Positions 13,681-27,499 of a stretch of DNA of 64,000 bases are shown piece by piece. Numbering within the stretch: position 1 is the stretch's first letter; each line of letters opens with the position of its first letter. Under the pieces are notes generated by a model, which saw nothing but the letters and a program-made list of their open reading frames with translations, had not been told where the DNA came from and searched no databases. The stretch covers positions 7,829,501 to 7,893,500 of the forward strand of contig NC_084765.1 of assembly GCF_028858725.1 (NCBI RefSeq). The letters run 5' to 3'. Made by a program: the position numbers and the translations under genes. The stretch is from Colius striatus. Its lineage: Eukaryota > Chordata > Aves > Coliiformes > Coliidae.

Positions 13681-15435
13681 GATTGAGACATGCTCTGGCA
13701 AATGTTATGATGCTTTTCACAGGAGTTTCTCAAATCTGGAGTCCTCAGTAATAGCAAAGTCTCCTGCCACACAAAAATGCCCTCCACAGCATTGGACTCC
13801 AGCTGTTCTTCCACACATACAGGCAGTCCTTTCACTATAGTGTGTGTGAACCTATCTGCTCAGAAGCCTGTTACTTAGAAACAACTCACCTCTAAGAACA
13901 AAAGAAAAGGCTTTTTTAAAACAAAAAAGGCATCCAGCTTACCAGCAGGGCTCAGCTTTTAGACATAAAACCATACTGAAATATGAAACCACAATACAAA
14001 ACCCATCACCTTCATGACAAGAATATTGTAGCAATAAAAGTCCATCAGCTCTTGAAATCCTGCACTGTTTGGTGATCTGCTCCAGTGAGGTTCTGCAGAG
14101 ATCCATTACCTCTAGAGGCCATGGTCTGGACCATGCAACAAAATGCAGAAATGTGATCTCTGTCAGCCTTCACATGACACTTAGAAAACTAACACACACT
14201 GCAACATAACTGACTACTTTTGTTCAAAACCATCACGTGACTCAACGTGTATGCCCATATAATTACTCTTCAAGCAGATAGTTTTCTTGGTGATTTGGAA
14301 ACGTGGGAGGTCAAAAGTAAAACTCCACCAATACACACTTGGCAACTGACACAAGATCCAGCCAAATGCTAACAGGAGTTGAACCAATAAAACCAACTAT
14401 TCCCATTAAAACTCTCTTTGAGTGCAGAATTCTTAGTTGGCAAGAGCACGTCTTCCTATGTTGATTCCATTTAAAGCTCATTACCAATACAAATTACCTC
14501 TGACCAGTGGTTTGCCAGTGAAAAATGGCCACTTTCCTGACTGGTAGGTTAATAACACCAATACAAAATTCAAAAAGAAAATAACCTTCTGAACCTGCTC
14601 CTCAGTATCTGGCCTAGCCACGAACAATATCAGGCTCTGTAGTAGAAACAAGTAAGCAAAGCTCTCCTGGAAGGTGGATGGCTAATGCTACATGTAATCA
14701 TTTTAGTATTGCAATGCCTCAGTAGAGTGAGAAATTTCTGTTTGCTCTCTTTGTCACTTTGCATTTGTTGTACATTGGACAACTGACTGCAGAGGCATCT
14801 ATGCTATTTATGCTCACTAAAGATGTCAGACCTTTCATTTAAATGCCTGCTTGGTCTCCTTTTAAATATGGAGCCTTAAGATTCAAATGTCAGGTCTGCT
14901 GTATTAAGCAACACATTTATAAAACCTGCCATGTAGCAAAAATCCAAACACTTCTTCCCATTTTTCTACACTGCTTCCTGTCCCATCATAATTTTTCAGA
15001 TGTGTTTATATAATATGCTAATTTTCAGAATTGCATACAGTAACCAGCAAACAAATCTGCTTAAATCAGAGTAAGCTAAAATTCACATCTAGTGTGAGAC
15101 GTGATATCAGGGATGCATGTGAGACTGTATCAGTGTTGTATTATCCAACACTAACAACTAACCTGCACATTTTTAATGGCATAAATCACTCTTCACTGAA
15201 TGTTATTCAACCTGCCCCTTCACTGAGATGAAAGCAAGGCAGGCATTAGGTGGACAATTAACACAAGTCAAATGAGTTGACTATAACATCCATTTCTCTT
15301 CATCAGCTATTCCCATGGCTATTTCACATGCAGACATCTACACTAAACAGACAAGATGAATCTCATCCTCGGTATATGAACATGAATTTATTTCTCTAAA
15401 AATGATGACTCTAGGATCCAAGTTCATACTTCTAT

Positions 15436-15477
15436 TCATACAGATTCATTGCGTACTCATACAGATTCATTGTGTAG
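15436..15477. repeat. 21-bp tandem duplication
   Basis: TCATACAGATTCATTG followed by CGTAC, then repeated with TGTAG. Two copies, period 21. Confidence 0.85.
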
Positions 15478-16082
15478 CCTTATTAAGGTTTGGCTACAAG
15501 GCTGTTATAGTCTTTATAGAAGTGCTTTTTAGAAATGTTTTAGAAAAGCAGTCAGTTTCTCTATTTTGAAGCTGCTGGGAGCTCTGTCATTTGGAATCCT
15601 TCACAAGGGATTCAAGAAATGAAATACTGTAAAATTCAGCAAGAGCTTTGAAGCATTACAAGGCTGTAAGTTCTGATCAGCTTCTGTTCTTGCAAACTTG
15701 CAGCAGGAAGGAGTAATGTGAAGGGAGATGTTAATGAAAGAAATAACTATAAAATACCATCTGATTAGAGGTATTGCACTCAAATCATTACCTAAAACAC
15801 TTGCTTTTTCAATACATTTAGACCTTGTTGTGACAACATGGCAGTAAGACAGAAGCTTGTGCTCAGAGGCAAATGTGAAGGCACAGACCTTCTGATGGTG
15901 TCAAGTTCACAGGGTTCCCTGAAGACACTTCTTGAGCAAGAAAGACAAGAGGTTATACTAAACTTAAAAACAACACAAGAACAATATGAAGAGTAGTACC
16001 TATGGCTAAGTTATGGAAGAACAACATAGCTCTTAAAAAACCCCATGATTTACCATAAAAGTTGACTCTACAGAAAAGCCCC

Positions 16083-16131
16083 TATAATTATATATTATTT
16101 ATTTGAAAGACTTAGTTCATATATAATTATA
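16083..16131. repeat. AT-rich inverted repeat
   Basis: TATAATTATATA at 16083-16094 is the reverse complement of TATATAATTATA at 16120-16131, with a 25-nt spacer. Could form a hairpin; no associated gene. Confidence 0.7.
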
Positions 16132-18238
16132 TACTATAATTTTTAAAAGTTACAGCAGTGCACTTAAATAGTTAAGTTTCTGAACTGTTCTCTTCCCTAA
16201 GAAAAGATGTTCTTAGGTGGCAGCTACCTAGAAAAACTCCCAGCTTTCCAGCATTTGAGTACTTTTAAAGAAAGTATTTCCAAACGAGAAGCACACTAGT
16301 ATGTCCTTGAGGACAGAGCAAGACAAATACCTATCATGTATCACTGTGCTCTTAGAATTAAACAGCAAGAGAGAACACCAATGGTAGTCTTAACTCCTAG
16401 TGAGAGAGACTCTTCAGAAACAGAAAGGAGGAGAGATATCTCTCCTCTCTTGTAGGAGTTTCATACAACAGTAGCATGCTGTGCTTCTGGTACATCAGCG
16501 AGGGATGTATCCTTCAAAACCTTGTTCTTCAAGACCTTCTTATGAGACCTTTTCTCACAAAGAGGGTCAGAGCCACAGGCAAATTATTAGATGCATGGAA
16601 AGATTTCTTGATGAAGACAATCATGAAGAGGATTGTACAGATTAAAGAATTATTGAGCAAGTATGTATCTAGCAGATGCATATTAAAGAAAGAAACACAC
16701 AGAGAAGACAGGCATTCTGTATTTAGTCTGGATTATAACTGACTTTTAGTGAAACTAAAGTGTAACAGCACATAATTAACTAGTGGAACCCCTGGATTTA
16801 CTGAGCTTGGAAAGAATTTAAAGCATTGCAAAGACAAGCTTCCCATTTGTTTTGGAACAGATATTTCTTAATACTTCTCACGGAATATCTTCCACTCTTT
16901 AATAATATTATAATTGAAAACGCTGTGATAAAAATTGTGTGATTCCATAGATCAGGTACAGATCTCTTACCATGGTGATTTGGTAATCAATGACAGACTA
17001 GAAAAACATTCAATGTTTTATCAGAGAAGGAAATTATATTTACATTTCATGGCATGTCAAACAGTGGTTCAGAAGAGAGAAGAAAGGACTTTTCCACTCC
17101 TTTTCCTTGCCTTCCCTGAACAACTTGTTCTGACAGCTTGTTGGAACTCCATCCATCCTCCTCCAAATCATCCCCCAACAGCCATGACCAGATGTGGCAT
17201 GTCAAACTACATGACATATGATGACACCCTCCTATGTGAACGTGCTAAAGCACTTGCACAACTGTATGCATTTCCAGAGCACATTAATAAAATTTTCTTT
17301 AGAGATTTCCTCTTCAAATTTAAGATTACACACACTGTTTACAGTGGAGATGGTCACCAGAATGGAATTCAACTATCTTAGCCATATCTTGGACATTTAA
17401 CAAGATTTCCACAGATTTTATATGGGTCAAAGGGAGGGAAAGTGCTTCTAAGATACTTTTAAGATAACACTTCCATTCCACTTAGAATGGAAACTGCCTT
17501 TTTGACACCTAAAGCTGCTGAGTTCTTGATCTGCTTTCGTTAGGTAGAGAATCCATTAAGTGATGAACAACTTCTGAAACAGGGTTACTCGCTCTTTACG
17601 CTTTATACACATGGCTTCAGATTCTTCCCACTCCTCTGAATGTTTTTGATGTGTAAATCAGCCATGGGCCCTTGACTGCAAGAACCACAGAATACAGAAC
17701 CGAGAGGTAAAGGCAAAACACACTCATCTCTCATGACTTAGTTTGTGGATTTGCAGGCATTATTCTGGCACCTGAGGGAGTTGATACAGAATTCTGTGAA
17801 TTATTTTGAGGAGCATGTGTAACAAAAGCCCTCAAATTTCAGGTAAGTACCATTCTTCTGAGATCCATTAAAAAAAAAAAAAAAGAATTAAAATCCAGAA
17901 CTTCCTATCTTGCCTGCTCTAATAACATTTTCTCTAAGGTTATCCCCAGATGAATAGAAAGTTTTGTTTACTTTTCAGTCTACTCAGACAAGATAGATTT
18001 TGTTTTGGGAAGATGTTTGGTTTGTAATGTAAAGTGATTGTTGAAAGATATTTATGTTTTCTTCATATGTGAGGTTTTCCAGAGTCTTTGGTGGTGTCAT
18101 AAGATGTATTTCATAGTATGCTCATACAAGAGTAGGCTGTTTAAATCACTATGCAAGACCTTGTAACTACAATAAAAGCTGCTAGCGGGAAAGCAATGCT
18201 GCTCTTCCCCAAAATTACAATGGAACTCCATTCTTTAA

Positions 18239-18285
18239 TGCTTTTTTTCTTTCTTTTTTCTCTTTTTTTTTTTTTTTCCCCCTAG
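18239..18285. repeat. Pyrimidine/T-rich low-complexity tract
   Basis: Long T/C run ending in CCCCCTAG. Low-complexity; could be the reversed A-tail of an old retroposon. No source element recognised beside it. Confidence 0.7.
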
Positions 18286-21200
18286 GAAGGAAAACAGAAA
18301 GTTGATAGGATAAAAAATATATGTTTAGATGGCACATGTTCTTTGCCTAAAAGTGTAATTTCTCACTTACAAAGGAAGCAGAGAACGTTCTTCAATTTTG
18401 TGTTTTCCTGGCTGGATCAAAGATAGTTAAAAAGGGTAATTCCTGGATCAACTGAAAAATGTGAATTTCCTAAAAAACAATGCCAGAATAACCTTTTTTT
18501 TTTTTCAAAATTAACTCCATAGCAAAAGGAGCAAAATGCTCCTCTTAAAAACCCAAGAATCAAGTTGTTTCTCAGAAATTCAGATTAACTTCCTCATATC
18601 TTCTTCTTCTTCTTATGAGACGGGAATTTAATAAACCGTATTTCACTGGAGATCTAGAAAGGCCAAGCTCATTTGCTCTGTGTAGACACAAAGGGAGATC
18701 ACACCATTTCCCAGAACAGAAATCACTTTTCCTTATTACAGTGCAGCATGCTGGTTGTTCTATTGGTTGCCATTACTAAAGTAAGTTCTTACGTTCTTCC
18801 CATCCAAACCCACTGTATTGTAGTTCTACAGTACTTGAAGCATGAAATTGCTTTACTGCTTTTAAGTACCTACATTGTCCAGTTGGTCAAAAAGCTTGGT
18901 GATTCCTGGAGGAAGTGTGACAATGGTAAGGAAAGACCAGAAGGATAACAGAAAATTTGTAATTAAGATCATGTTTTGCAGAGAAATCACAAATATCATT
19001 CCACAGAAATGTTAAAACACTTTGAGATATAATGAAGCCATTTAGATACAGTTTTAGTTTAAAAGTGAACTTGCATATGAAAGATATGATTTTATATACA
19101 TATATGTGTGTATAACCCAGAAAATCCATAGATAATGTACATAAATGATAACTATCACTGGATAAAAAACACTATAGATTAATGAAAGAATATGAACAGA
19201 TCCTGAACTGTCCAAGAAAGGATACACAGTTCTGACAGATCCCTTAGTACAGATGGTGGGAGTAAAACATATCCACACGATAATCACATCCTTACCAAAA
19301 TTGAAAACGTATGTGAAAGTCATGGTGGTCTTGCAAAAACATAAACTCATAAACGATTTCTTGATTTGGTGTCATCATTCATTTCTTTCATTTGAGAAAT
19401 CAGTTTTAGTAGGCCATACAAAGATTGATGACTTTTTCATAAAAGGCTATTTTATGAAATAGTGAAATGTAGCATATTTCTACCTGATAAATGCAGAGAC
19501 CTGTAAACTCTGGCCTTTGTTGTTCATGACCCTGTTTAAGTGATTTATTTTCTTTTAACAACTGCAGTCTACAGGAGATAGAATATACTGTGTAGATCTT
19601 TAATTCTGTTGCAAATCGAACAATTTAAACAGAATGGCCAACATTAGAAGATCAATTACTGAAAAGTCATATTATCTTCATTTCAGTATCTCTTTTAGGA
19701 GCAATATTTATGGTTGGAAAAAAACATCATTTGTAAACACACCAATGGAGCTGGCATCCTTGTCCCCACATCAGGCTGTCTAGTGGACTGCATAAAAGCT
19801 AGAGACCCTGGAAACATGGCATGTGCAAAGGTATAAAATCAGGAAACTTGCCCATTGCCTAGAAGTACATCTTGAGGGAACTGAACATTTACCAGCCTTG
19901 TGAAACATTTGGATTTCAAAGATTTAGCAAAGTCCAAGGAAATAATACTTTGCTAGAATTTTACTGCCAGGCTGTCAATATAACAGCAGCTTTATATTTG
20001 ACTTAAATTCAGTTTCTTTTTTTTCTTTCCCTTCACTGCTTTTTATTTTTATTTTGTTAATGTGCCACAAAGTCAAACAGCATCATAAGCACACTTCCTA
20101 CACCTTGGTATGAATGTTACCATGGAAGTCAAGTAGATCAATCCTCTTCCATGTGTAGGGAGAAATCATCTCAAATCAGAACATTTTCCATAGAGTCCAA
20201 CTTTGTTTCACAATAGTGGGGACTCATGACAGGTAGTTTCCCCAGTAGCAAACAACACTACTGCTCAAATAATCTTAATTAGATGACTGGTCCACAGAAT
20301 TTTAGCAGGCTTTAATATGTACCTCTTCATTATCACATAGTGCCCAATGCTCCATCTTATAACACTACAATGCTATGATCTGAGAAATGAATAATGCTGT
20401 TTTAATTCTGTTTTGAAGTTACTCATTCATGAAACAAGCTTCTTAGGTCAAGCCAATTCTGTGTTTGTGAAACATCACGTGAATATATGGTGCTGTAATA
20501 AAAATAAAAAATGTTTAAAGCTCCTCTACTTTACTCTTCATTATTAGAAATAAATCTTATGAAGCAGATAAAAGTATAACAATTAATCCCTCCTGAATGA
20601 AGACAGTATGTACTGCTCTTTTCAATACAAGAGAAACTGGCTTTGACTAGAGTGGCAGCAACTCGCAAACTGATTTTATAGTTTTGATTTATTGAATATT
20701 AGGAAATAGACTTTTTTAATAACAACTCCATTTAAGTATTCATTAAAATGGAATTAGTACAAGCAGGGCCAGATTCTGCTATCCATATTCTTGTCAGACA
20801 GCATTTTATTACAGAAAAGTCTCACTGACATCAGTGGGATTACTTGTAAAAGACCATTCAGAATGAGTGAGAACACAGAGCTGGATCCTAACAGGGTACA
20901 GAGGACTGCAGAGGTTTTAGGTACTCTTTCCTGACCCCAAAAGTGCCCCACACACCCTTCAGCAATGGCTCAAGTGGCATGTAATTGTATGCTCAGGTAC
21001 TTAATCCACATGGTGTACATCAACTCCTGGGTCTCACCAACACAGACACGTGACTCATCTTGTCCCTGCCTCAGGTATATGGGATATGAAATATTCATCT
21101 TCATCCTCACAAAGGACGTCATTCCCAAAGGTTGATTATTTTGCTTTGGACCGTATGCTAAAGGTAACTGTCTTCATAGTTCTTCCAGTTTGAGCAAGTT

Positions 21201-23628
21201 TGACCTAAAGAATGCATTGCACATGTTGCCATAAAAAGGCTCTGTGAAGATGATTTTGATTTATAAGAAAAATCACTCAGAAGAAAAAACAATAAGGAGC
21301 TACAGTGATGGATCTTATTAAAAGATCAAGGCTGTATACTCTCTTTCTCTAAACTAGACAGCAGAAGTCCATCTTGTGATTTGCTTTTTGCACATCCTTG
21401 ATTTAAATACACATAGCAACAAATCCCAGTAAACACTTGTGATGGCACTGGGTAAAGAGAACTGGATCAGTCATAAATACTGTTAAAAGGAGAAGCATAC
21501 TGATTTTTCCACACATAACCCGAAATATCTCTCACTCTCTGAGCTCTAGCACCAGTACTATCCTTTTTTTATTCAGTAAACTCTACAGCAAGCAGGGGAG
21601 GAGGCTGAGAAATTTGGCCTTTATACATAAAGCAATGATGTACGAGCAAATGGTGACTTTATCTTTAATTCAAAATTATTTAGCAACTGATTTAGGGAAA
21701 TAATCTTTAGTATATATGCTGTACTTTTGTATTTTCACTATATAGACAGGTCATATGTGGAATATACTTCCACTCTGATTATGTGGATGTAGAATACAGT
21801 TATGACACTTCAGTGTACATACGGCCCTTTGTCCTCCACAAAGCTGCTGATTCTACAGAATTCCTTAGCAGAAAACTCATTTGCCAATAGAAAGATAAAT
21901 ATGGTCAAAGCCATCTTGTTTAATACTTCTTTAAAATCTAAAAAAAATAAAGTCTATTTCTGTTTGTAATTAAAATTAGTAAATGGACTACTTAGTATAG
22001 TTTAAAATTGGTTTAAAAACTAGTCCATGCTAAAGGTTTCTACTGTATAGTTCTCAGTCAGACTTGAAAGCTTAAGCTTCAGGTTCTACTGAGATAAAGG
22101 CACTGTGCTTTGCAAAGCTATGCCATTATCCCTGGTTACAATCTTCAATGAACTTCAGAAGTAATTGCTTTCCTTAAACAAAAAGGAAGTCTGATTCTAA
22201 TTTTCTATCTAGATCTACATTCTCATATTCTTTTTATAGATTTTTGAACAAGTTATCACTGGAATCTTCCTTCACTCAAACATAAGTGAAAGTTTTATCT
22301 TACTTCAGATATCACAAAAATAATTTATGACTAAGGAAACAAAACCTTTTGTCTCACAATATATTTCTTTGCGACAGCTGTGGTATTTCACTGAAAGCAC
22401 AAAAGCTGTGATGGTCTGGACTGCAATCAACCATTTTTAATAGGAAATTTTTACAGACTTTTAATAAGATCTCCTAACATAATTTATGGGGAGAGGTTTT
22501 GAAGTGAAGAGTCATTGTTTGGCAAAGTGTTCTTCCTCTAATCTCAGGAAATTTAAATAATCGAGTGCTCATTTCCTCTAAACTTAGGATTTCTCCTAAA
22601 AAAGTAGTTAAGAAAAACACCTGCTACACTAGCAGCAAAATAAGTGTATCCAGAGTCCAAACAAAATACATTTCTAAAGGCTTTTCAAAGGCAAAATGCT
22701 CCACATCAGAATCCAATATAATTAATAATAAGGCTATATTGAATTTTACTTCTATAAGAGTATTCAGTAAGTCTTTTGAATTAAAATAGCATGCTGGCCA
22801 AGATAACTGCAGGTATTTTTTAAAAACTTACATTGTTGGGGAAATTGATATAAGTGGGCAAATGTGGAGAATTTATAGTTTATATGAAAAGCATATAAGC
22901 AACTGAAAGCTACTATACTTACTGAAGTTGTCTAGAGCTCCTCTTACTACATAAGTTGGCTGGAAGAGTAAGGACAACAGGTTTCTCTGTGAGATCTCTG
23001 ATATGTCTTGCAAGAAGAGGCTCACGGGGTATTTTAGCCCTTTCCCTTTAGTCCCAGCCAGAACCAGTGGAAAAGAAAAAAGGGAAACAGAAGTGGGAGG
23101 CAAGTTTCTATGCATCAATAAAGCTAATCAAAGCTCCTGAACATGAAACAGCTTTAGTTTTGTTGATTGGGATTTTTGATTCAGTTTTGAATTATTTTTC
23201 ACTCTTTCTGAGTAACTTACTGTCTACAATTCTGACTTAAAGTAGCAGTCAACCTAACTCTGTTCCCCTAGTCAAGGTTTGTTAGAACACCTCTCCCAAA
23301 GGTGAAAAAAGAGGGATAACGTTCAAAAGATGGACCCAGGAACAGCTCAGGTACAATGACACTGCCTGGGATTCGTCAAGGCCGCTGTGTGCCAAAGACC
23401 TCAAGAGGGCACTCAGCACAAAATGTACTGTGTTACAGGGATGAACTGGCCAGTTTTCAAGGCAGTTATCCTTACCCAGTTTTCGAGAGAGTCACTTCAA
23501 CTATCATCTCATCACTTCAGCTGCAGAACTGTAAAAAAACAGAAGAAAAAGAAATTCTGAAGAGTAAAAAATATGTCATCATAGAGTCTGTACTTCTGTA
23601 TTGAAGATCCATTTCATCAGTGCTTTTA

Positions 23629-23905
23629 CAGAATCACAGAATGGTAGGGGTTGGAAGGGACCTCTAGAGATCATCTATTCCAACCCCCAGCCAAAACAGG
23701 TCCATCTGGATTAGGTTGCACAGGAATGTGCCCAGGTGGGTTTTGAAGACCTCCAGAGAAAGGGACTCCACAGACTCCCTGGGCAGCCTGTGCCAGGGCT
23801 CCCTCACCCTGAAATAGTTTTTCCTTCTGTTTAAATGGATCAGTGTGTGTTCCAGTTTCTTTCCATTACCCCTTGTCCTGTTACTAGACACAACAGAAAA
23901 AAGTG
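23629..23905 (-). mobile_element. CR1 LINE fragment (3' end)
   Basis: On the minus strand this carries the end of CR1 ORF2 (VREPWHRLPRESVESLSLEV, followed by FKTHL) and the 3' UTR with TTGGAAGGGACCTCTAGAGATC-type sequence on plus and a terminal CACAGAAT/ATTCTGTG unit. It is 5' truncated, as usual for CR1; the inner boundary may extend to about 24000. Confidence 0.88.
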
Positions 23906-26900
23906 AGTTAACCAAAGAGAATCTGTTTCTAGAGTCAGCCCTAAACCCTTTATTTCCAACAGCTGTCTGTTGATTTAAAAGTGCTATTATCTCCACAGAG
24001 ACTTCTTTTTAAAATGTGTCACCTGAAGGACTGTGTTTTCTGCAGTCTCTACTTTCAAGATATACACTGAGTGCCACTCAAAATGAATCTTTTCCCTTCA
24101 GCAGCCAAGCCTACTTTGACAATTCTTCCTTGACAATGTGTATATACACACATATCCCCAGAAACACGTGCACCAGCCAGTTCTGAACTTGCAGTGACCT
24201 CCTTTGGGCTCCTGCTCTGGCCTATCCCCAGCCTGCAGACCTGCCTGCCCCAGGGAGCTGCCGGGCTGAGGCTCCCCAGCCCTGGAGCACCAGTCCTGGA
24301 GGGCACCTCTGGCTCCCTTGGCTGAGCTGTCACCCTACCCACGCCCTGTTGCTGAACTGGCTTCACAAACTGCACACACTCTCTCGTTTCCACAGAAATG
24401 TCATTATTCTAATAAAACTGAAACCCATTCTTCCACTACATCCTCTTCACATTGGTAGTTTCACAAATCACATACTGCACCCTTTATATTCAAAGTGGAC
24501 TTCCTGATGCACAAGTTCAAACCCCAGCTACCATCTATCATCTTAATTCCTCTGGGATGAATAAAGTATCATGCAACATACCATATGTGGATATTTCAGC
24601 AGAGTTCTTTAGAGTCATGTCCTGTCCCAGTGTGATCAATGGTTATTTTATTTTTGTATACTCAGAATAATACATTACAAAGCTCCATTTGGGTGCACTA
24701 CCTAAACAAAATTAGACACTGAGGTTGGGAGTCAATTCCTGTGACTTGGGCCATTTATAAACCCTGAGGTATCTGAGGCATCAAACACAGCATGAGATAT
24801 ATAGGTGACTTGTGTCAGCTTGTAGCGACACTAGATATCCCAGACTCAAACTGGCACTAGACAGAACGCAAACTGGCACTACACATGTACTTTGGCAACT
24901 GAAATCTCCTAAAACTTTGTGCAAACCAAACATATGATGTATCTCTATTCTGCCAGTCTGCTGGAGGACAAGTTACCTTTATTCTCACAGGACTGTATTA
25001 TGCAATACTAGATTAAAGTCATCTGCAAGTAAAAAAATGCTTAAACATTCATTCTGTGAACATCAGACCCCATTCCAGATTAGGCACAAAAAGGAGAGAC
25101 CTATGTCTATATCTGTCTCTTCCAGAATGCCAATCTGTAAAATATAATACTGTCTCTCAATGACACAGTATGAAAATATTCTGATTAAACCCACTTTTAA
25201 TAAAGATAATTCAACAGCTAAAGTAGGGATTTTATTTTAAAAACACCGCTCAAATTAGAGTAAATTAATTAGTTGGGATTTGGGTGATAGAAAAATTAAG
25301 AGTTGAAACACTATTCAAAAATAATACAAGCATGTAGATTATAAAAACTAATTTGAGTCATGAATTTTACTCCAGGCAGTGTGGGCCTTTATCAGGTCCG
25401 TTGTACTCAGTTCTATGGAAAGCCAGAACCGCGTGCTACCTCTGGTCTGGTTACTCCATTCAATAAGTAAGTCTAATCATTATTTGGTCAGGTTTGTAAG
25501 TGAAAAAGGAGAAAAAAAAGAAAGGTGGTTTGTGTATAGCAGTTTTACTGAGTCAGGTAATGTAGGAAAGTTTATTTCTGCCAACTGTTTTGGGTGTCAT
25601 GATAGTAAGGTGATGCAACTGGTAACTAATTCAACTATTATTGATAAAAGGTTGAAACTGGTGGTGTCTTCAAGATCTTCTACATATTTTACATAGAAAC
25701 AATATTAGAAACATTTAACATAACATTTGGTAATACAAAACAAAAAGATGTTACAGACAGAATCATGCTGGGTGTGTTAGCTGTCATACAAAAGTCTTAA
25801 AACTCAGAGCATAGAGCCAGGAGATGCAAAGGCTCTCCTGAAAAGGCACAACATTTCCCCAAATATTGGACTGTGACTTTGATTCTTGCAAATTGCCCAG
25901 GAATTCCAGAGCAGAAATAAGTTTTTTCAGTTTTTGCAGGGGTGGAACTTTCACTCCCCAGCCAATGAAGCTGAGTTTATCAAGATCGGTTTTAGTGAGG
26001 AATACAAATTTTCATAGGGAATTCACAGGACAACAAAAATAGCATCCACTGTTTTTTAAGCACAGCAGTTATCTGCAGTGGCATCCTTCAGTGTGTACAT
26101 CTCTGGAGTTCCTTACCAATTGCTAATTTTTCCTAATTATCTTCCAACATACTGGAAAATCTCTTTGAAAATTTCAAGGCTGCCATTATTATTCAATGTC
26201 TCCAAAGTATGCGTAAACGATTTCTATATACAAATCAGTGAGAATATCAAATATTGATGATTAGGCTCCTTTTCACTTGCCTTACCAGATTTATTGGTGA
26301 AATCTCATTTGTAAATGAGTGTTTCAGTGAAAGCAGAGCAACAGCTCTTTTTGCTAAACAGTGTCACTAGCTGGAAGGCACTTGGTGGTATGGTCAATAA
26401 ATCAATATCACTTTTTTCATACTGCAGATCATTTATTTAAACACTTGAAGCATAATACACTACCTCCAATCCCAGTGAACTATATCTCATTTAGTTTAAT
26501 GAGTCTTTATCTCATCAGGGACAAGACTTTACAAAACAGTGTACCATCAAGATGATTCTCATGTTCTAACGTAAGCAATACGAAATGCAGTGCTGTAGTT
26601 CTAGCCCTCATTTTTCTCATTAGCAGTATAATCACCTTGGCTTTTTTTTCCTGGCACTTCGAAACTCCATTACTGGTTGTCAGACTATTTTTCCAAAGAA
26701 ATATTGATCTTGAATTACTCAACAACTTTTAAAATGAAAAGCTCTTAATTACTTTATAGCCAGTACTGTTACATAGTGGTAAGATCCATTCATGAAGCCT
26801 TCTTTCAAAATCCTCCAGCTCTTATTAAAACGAGTCTTTAGAAAATACTTAACCAAAATACTTGTGAACCTGTCTAAGTGTCTTCAAAATGTCTGTATCC

Positions 26901-27109
26901 AGTGAACACTTAACATAAGCCACGGTGAAAGAGAAGTTTGCTTGTGGTTTTCTGCTTTCTTCTCTTCCTTGGCTTTCAATTTATCTTTTGAAACATTAGG
27001 GAGTCAAGTCATGTTACTGTTGATCTGTCAGAGCTGTTGAATAGGCAATTTCTTACTTTGTAGTTGAAAATAAGTGCAAATACATTGACACAACCAAATC
27101 ATGGTTAAT
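23906..27109. other. Intergenic sequence upstream of EIF3M
   Basis: Mostly AT-rich and featureless apart from a GC-rich island-like patch at about 24170-24370 next to the CR1 copy. No exon identified. Confidence 0.5.
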
Positions 27110-27312
27110 ACACAAGGAAAAATTTCTTACCTATTCAGGTGAAGGAGCATTGGAACAGGCTGCCCAGAGGGGTTGTGGAGTCTCCTTCTCTGGAGACATT
27201 CAAAACCCACCTGGACAAGTTCCTGTGTGACCTACTCTAGGTGGTCCTGCTCTGGCAGGTCGAGTGGACTAGATGATCTTTTGAGATCACTTCCAACCCT
27301 TAAGATTCTGTG
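27110..27312 (+). mobile_element. CR1 LINE fragment just upstream of the EIF3M CpG island
   Basis: Reads GGAGCATTGGAACAGGCTGC and on to CAAGTTCCTGTGTGACCTAC, ending in AAGATTCTGTG. This is the ORF2 end and 3' UTR of CR1. It ends about 200 bp before the GC-rich promoter block. Confidence 0.87.
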
Positions 27313-27499
27313 CATACCAACAGTTTAGGAGCTTTTGGCCTTTCTCTGACCATGTTTCATCCACGAGGTACGTAAATGAAGTCTGTACTTTCAACTCTTC
27401 CAGGAAAAAGTATTAGGTTTTGGTTGGTTGGTGGGTTGGGGGGAGAGGTGTAGGAAATACTTATTTTAGACAGAAAGACATCTGTTTTTCCACATGGTG

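Larger units (their letters stand above)
13681..23628. other. Intergenic sequence, no gene seen
   Basis: AT-rich. Holds a 21-bp tandem duplication at 15436-15477, an AT-rich inverted repeat at 16083-16131, a poly(A) tract near 17868-17884, a long pyrimidine tract at 18239-18285 and a TTC run at 18600-18614. A 148-codon open frame at 16935-17381 is not recognisable as protein. Confidence 0.55.

Noticed and set aside
18239-18290. Pyrimidine tract ending in TAG as a plus-strand splice acceptor
   Set aside because: The sequence after it has no coding frame that continues to a donor; it is better explained as a low-complexity tract.
23664-23996. 110-codon minus-strand ORF
   Set aside because: Explained by the CR1 fragment; contains the CR1 ORF2 C-terminal pattern.
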